This document shows, piece after piece, positions 59,889-64,000 of a stretch of 64,000 nt of DNA. Source of the DNA: Dryomyza anilis (taxonomy: Eukaryota; Arthropoda; Insecta; Diptera; Dryomyzidae); assembly GCA_951804985.1 (NCBI GenBank), contig OX638134.1, forward strand, positions 1,674,001 to 1,738,000, in the 5' to 3' direction. Both the position numbers and the translations under genes were made by a program. Positions within the stretch are counted from its first letter, which is position 1; every line of letters begins with the position of its first letter. The notes under the pieces are model-generated. The model did not search any database. It was not told the DNA's origin and saw only the letters and a program-made list of their open reading frames with translations.

Positions 59889-60635
59889 ACATAGAGTGGA
59901 TGAACTAAATCCAGCAAAAATATTTTAAAGTGAATGCTAGCGAAATTTCACTTTGCAAGATAAATACACAAACTCACACACACACACACATCACTTACAT
60001 TTATACAAAATGTGAGGAGACTCACTGGAAATTATTATGAGAAATATTAAAAAAAAAAAGTTTCTTATATAGTTTGCTTGCTGAATTCTGTATATGTTAA
60101 ATGAGGTTGTACTCTACAAGCTACGCTCTATGTTTGTTTGCAACTGGGCACATAAGCTATTGTAGTTTGCTGTTCAAAAATTACAATATTCAATAAATAA
60201 AATCAACAAAACTCGTCTATCAGTCGTTTAAATTAATCCGAGTGAAATTTCGTTGGCTTCTCGAGAGAGTAACTGTTTTGTAGATTTAGCTTTATAAGTT
60301 CTTACACAAACTAGATGTAATACTTACAACACGTTTGGCGCACGTTTGGTTTATTTTGTATTAGTTGTGGGCAACGACAATTACAACATCATTAGGGTCG
60401 TTAACCTTTGCTAGATGAATGTGTGATAACCAATTGTTGATTTTGAAAGTTCTATGTGCTAGTATTATCAATTTGCCAACAATTTGCTACTTGCATTCTA
60501 GACATTATTTTCATATAGTAACTATGATTAATACCGGCATGTTGTGGAATTCGAGTTAATTCAAAACTTATGAAATTAATATGGATTCGAAATGTATTCC
60601 ACAAGCAACTTGCTATTTCAATTTCATATTAAAAC
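59889..60635. other. 3' flank of the C2-domain gene
   Basis: A (CA)n run at 59974-59990, the distal polyadenylation cluster at about 60191, then AT-rich sequence with no gene. Confidence 0.45.
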
Positions 60636-60887
60636 TAAGGGCGCTTTCATGACTCATGACTGGCGAAGCGAATGTAGTTGGCGAAGTGAACGTTAAAAAG
60701 CTATCACAGCTTCCATTCGCCAGACTTCATTCGCCAAAAAAAGTAAACTAAAGCGAACGTAAAAATCATGCGAACGTAAAAATTATTCGCCTGAACTTCA
60801 TTCGTCTGACGAATGGAAGATGTGTAGCTTTATTTGTTCGTTCGCTTCGCCAAGTTCATTTGCTTCGCCATTCGTGATAGGGCCCTA
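60636..60887. mobile_element. Foldback MITE with TAAGGGCGC / TAGGGCCC ends
   Basis: The left half runs TAAGGGCGCTTTCATGACTC, GGCGAAGCGAATGTAGTTGG, AAAGCTATCACAGCTTCC; the right half reverse complemented runs TAGGGCCCTATCACGAATGG, GGCGAAGCAAATGAACTTGG, AAAGCTACACATCTTCC. GGCGAA/TTCGCC words fill the element, so nearly the whole 252 bp folds on itself. Confidence 0.85.
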
Positions 60888-60969
60888 AAGTTGTCTTTTT
60901 TGAAATTCACATTTGGAGTGATTTAAAAAAATAATAAATATTTTCAATTTGTTCAAAGTTTTATAAAAC

Positions 60970-62160
60970 AGCACAACAACAACAGAATTATCCGCTATCT
61001 ATGATTGATATTCGGACGTACTTCATGATTCTACACAGGACCCCTTACTCAGATTTTGGATATTTTTTAAGTTTTTTTAAATATTACGTAAAACAAATAG
61101 CACAATTCACGAGTTTGTCTATATATTTGGAATTTTTACTATTTACCAATTTGCCTATTCTGTCTGATATTTTGCAATGATATTTTCTGTGTAATTTTTT
61201 GAAATAACGGGACATGTTCCGGCTGTCGATAGAATTCCAATCAATTTTCATATAAAATTTGTAAAAAAAAAATTATTTTTCAATTGAATTCAATCCAATT
61301 CAATGTTTTCTGTATTGTCACCTCGAATTAAAATCGTTTGTTTCCCAATTTTTGATGAAATTCTATTCGAATTAGTTCGAAAGCCGAAACATATCCTTTT
61401 ATTTCGAAAAATTACACAGATAATATCATTTCAAAATATCAGACATAATTGAATAGTCAAATTGCTAAGAATTTAAATTCCAACATCGATCTAAACGTGG
61501 CCCAAAAGTATGAAAATTTACTATAGTAATATATGAAACCATTTAAAATAATCATTTATGCAATGCTGAATTTTACGGGTTTAAAAATCCGTTCTATTTG
61601 CTATGAATAATTTAGGGACAACGCCATTATATTGATTAAAAGTAGCATCGCAAAAGAAATTTTAAAACCAAAATCGTATATGTGAATTTATCTCTAATCT
61701 TAAGACTAAAAGGTTGATTTACAAATCGAAGTAAGAGCAATAATAGATTAATATATCTACTTTGACATAATATAAATAATTTTATTGAATTATTAAAACT
61801 ATATTTGTTATCCAATAAATAATAAGTTAACCTAAAAATGTATTTTTTTCCGTTTGACTGTCCAGTACTTTAGTCAAATCCACCCGAATTTCATTGGGTT
61901 TATTTCCAAATATCTCCTATTAGATTCTTAATGAAATTCAAAAGATATCAGACAGAAAACTCTAAATAGTAAAAATTCAAAATACAAAATATATTGAAAA
62001 ACACGAGAATTGTTATTTTTGTTTTCACGAAATAATTCAAAAACTTTAGGTAATATACCAAAATCTGAGTATGAGATCTGGATTAGGTCTCAGAGTTCAT
62101 CAGAATAATATGCTAAGATTGTGGTTACATAAGCAACTTCTTCATTTGTTGTGTAGTGTA
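60970..62160. repeat. Family X, two copies in head-to-head arrangement
   Basis: The left part (60985-61205) carries AATTATCCGC, CTTACTCAGATTTTGG and GGAATTTTTACTATTT; the right part (61925-62150) carries the same text on the other strand, and 61400-61470 pairs with 61146-61210 as well. The result is a large imperfect inverted repeat. Related to 100-640. Confidence 0.65.
61211..61396. mobile_element. MITE of the GTTCCGGCTTTC family, copy 1
   Basis: Begins GACATGTTCCGGCTGTCGAT, ends TTCGAAAGCCGAAACATATC. The interior has TTCAATTGAATTCAATCC and TAAAATCGTTTGTTT. It sits at the axis of symmetry of the family X inverted repeat. Confidence 0.75.
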
Positions 62161-62541
62161 ATTTCATGTGTTTAAAAATCTCTCGATTTCCAGAACACGT
62201 AATAACTTTAAAAATGTTAGTTTTATATTTATATTTACTAATTTATAAACTAGCAAAGTTCAACAATTATTTCTTTTTAAATTTTCATTAATTGGTTTAT
62301 CAAAAACTTGTTTTCTACTAATTGTTGAACGACTTTTTTTGTAATTGTAGGTCTTTCGAATCACATATCAACTTTTTAAATAAATCGACAAATTGTTGTA
62401 ATTTTAATCATTAAATTTTGAAAAACTATTTTGTTTTTTTAATATTTGGTTATTTTTACTACTACTATAATTATATATGAGGCTTTAACTAATGTATGTT
62501 GCGTTTGTTTTAAAAATAAAAACACAAAATGAAATATGTGC

Positions 62542-63152
62542 CATGTTCCGACTTTCAATCGAATTCTAATCGAATTTCATATAAAATTTGTAAATAAACG
62601 ATTTTGAATTCGATGTCTCAGCAGAGAGTATACATTTGATATAGAGTTTCCTTCCCAGTTTGCTGGCGTCGCTGCCGAAAACATTGGTTATGTGTAAGTG
62701 GAATTTTACAGATTGAAGTTAATAGAGGAGGAAAACAGTGCACAAAACTGGATCTGTTCGCGGATAATTTGCAACCAAACTTACCAAGATATATTGCAAT
62801 CCAACGCCTTATAAATTTTAATGATTTGTCTGGCCAAAAATGTGCCAGAAAACATCAGAATATTTATTTGAAAATGTGTCTGTTGACAACATTTTCGTTT
62901 CAATTTCCACATAACCAATGTTTGAATTTATTTGACAAAAGTGGCAGCGAAACCACCTGTACGGAAACTCTATATCAAATATATACTCTCTGGTCTCAGT
63001 ACAAAAATTTATTTCTCAAATGAGTTCAATCCCTTTGCTTTGAGCTGAACGATTTCAATTTGTTTGTAGAATAATTTTTTGTATTGTGACATTGTATTCA
63101 AAACGTTTGTTTACAACATTTTTTAAGAAATTCGACCGAAAGCCGGAACATA
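62542..63152. mobile_element. MITE of the GTTCCGGCTTTC family, copy 2, interrupted
   Basis: Left end CATGTTCCGACTTTCAATCG, right end reverse complemented CTATGTTCCGGCTTTCGGTC. It is split by the element at 62622-62992; without it, length would be about 230 bp. Confidence 0.8.
62622..62992. mobile_element. Nested TIR element with 7-bp target duplication
   Basis: The ends are CAGAGAGTATACATTTGATA and its inverted partner TCAAATATATACTCTCTG. Inverted similarity continues about 100 bp inward (ATAGAGTTTCC, TCGCTGCC, AACATTGGTTATGTG). It is flanked on both sides by GTCTCAG (62615-62621 and 62993-62999). Termini and duplication length suggest an hAT-like element. The open frame at 62769-63023 falls inside and across its right end and is not a gene. 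Confidence 0.9.
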
Positions 63153-63202
63153 GCCCTATATGTTTTTTTTATGTTATATTTTTTTATAAAAAAAAACATT
63201 TA

Positions 63203-63420
63203 GCTTACAAAATACGAATCTCCATTTGGAATACGAATATTAGCTATTCTTGAATTCGTGCGTGGTCTGTAATTCTTACCTCAATTCTGATCCGACGTAA
63301 CGAATATTTTTACACAAGAATTTCATTCTGCACGTATCCTAGAGTAGCTAAAATTCGTATTGAAAGCGGAGATTCGGATTTTCGCTACGATTAACGTAAA
63401 GTTTGTCATATTTTGTAAGC
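63203..63420. mobile_element. MITE with GCTTACAAAATA ends
   Basis: Left GCTTACAAAATACGAATCTC, right end reverse complemented GCTTACAAAATATGACAAAC. Inner inverted pairs include CGAATCTCC and AATACGAATWTTAGCTA. Flanks are AAAAAACATTTA and AAAATGTTTTT, themselves inverted, so the element may extend a few bases further. Confidence 0.8.
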
Positions 63421-63514
63421 AAAATGTTTTTATGATGGACATATTCAATAGAATTTTATAACTTGAACTGCTTTTAGTCATTTGGCACATCATATTGTAA
63501 TCCGTTCTACACCG

Positions 63515-64000
63515 TTTCTTGACTGAAATTGAGAAAATTCTAAATGAAATTGAAAATTTTCCAATTTAAACTGTCAAAATTCTAATAGAACTTGATATTT
63601 TCAATTTTAAATCGAGAAAGTTCCAAATGAAATGGAGATTTTAATATTGAAATTGAGAAAATGTTCATAAAAATTGAGAAAATGAAAAATGAAATTTGAA
63701 ATTAAGAAATTTCCAAAAGATATTTCCTTTTGAAATGGGGAACAAATAAAATTGTTAATAATGCATACATCTCACGATTGAAGAAACACTCAGCCGTTGG
63801 TGCAATTTCGAATGGAAAAATCTCAATTTCAGTTGAAAATGGTTGTTGAAAAATATAACATATTCTGAAATCAGTTCGAATTACAAAATTCCATTGAATC
63901 TGCCTATTATAAATATGAAAAATGGACAAATTTCAATTTTCTTTGTAATTTTCGCCATTTCAAATGGAAAAGTCCCAATTTCAATTGGAAATGGTGTATA
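63515..64000. repeat. Degenerate GAAATTGAGAAAATTCC repeat running off the window
   Basis: Units such as TGAAATTGAGAAAATTC, AAATCGAGAAAGTTCCAAAT and ATTTCAAATGGAAAAGTCCC recur with drift to the last base. It is a decayed minisatellite, similar in word use to the ArfGAP-intron array (AATTTCAAATGGAA). Confidence 0.6.

Noticed and set aside
62769..63023. 84-codon frame
   Set aside because: It spans the right border of a nested transposon and includes host MITE sequence, so it did not evolve as one gene.
1..64000. tRNA and rRNA genes
   Set aside because: I looked for cloverleaf-like B-box words (GGTTCRANNCC) and rRNA-like GC-rich conserved text and found none I could support; a covariance-model scan would settle this.

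Overview
The window looks like AT-rich nuclear DNA of a higher fly. It has short GT-AG introns, AATAAA polyadenylation signals, arthropod-type core promoters, and a repeat load of MITEs, Helitrons, a solo LTR and minisatellites. One interspersed element (984-1473) carries the CCCTACAC ends and the GTCCGTCTGTCTG run that I associate with acalyptrate and calyptrate flies. A tephritid-like fly is my best guess, from general style only.

Layout. Positions 1-30900 hold no gene I can support. They hold a 2.1 kb array of a 10-bp repeat (3120-5230), a 1.9 kb array of a 19-bp repeat (19430-21300), a decayed GAGCAA-rich array (24050-25500), four TIR elements, an hAT-type element with a perfect 8-bp target duplication (16464-17323), a solo LTR (15103-15797) and two Helitron-like elements that carry their own minisatellites. 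One of these Helitrons is nested in a TIR element.

Positions 30900-41640 are a small family of secreted, acidic, Ala/Val/Glu/Pro-rich proteins. Two copies are intact (31115-32222 and 35057-36223) and share a conserved TATA box and leader. Two 5'-truncated pseudogenes (37640-38230 and 40136-40744) follow. The second gene and both pseudogenes lie in a three-unit tandem duplication whose breakpoints can be read to within a base or two.

Positions 42475-59868 hold three housekeeping-type genes that I could join exon by exon: an ARFGAP2/3 (Glo3-type) Arf GTPase-activating protein (minus strand, 7 exons, 575 aa), a TEFM-like mitochondrial transcription elongation factor (minus strand, 2 exons, 421 aa), and a two-C2-domain protein resembling the N-terminal part of the centriolar protein C2CD3 (plus strand, 2 exons split by a 5.9 kb intron, 576 aa). 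The last has a short upstream ORF overlapping its start codon.

Positions 59869-64000 are a nest of foldback and TIR elements. In one case the filled insertion site, its duplication and an empty site elsewhere in the window can all be seen. The genes are not functionally linked in an obvious way. The most striking content is the transposon nesting and the recent birth and decay of the secreted-protein cluster.
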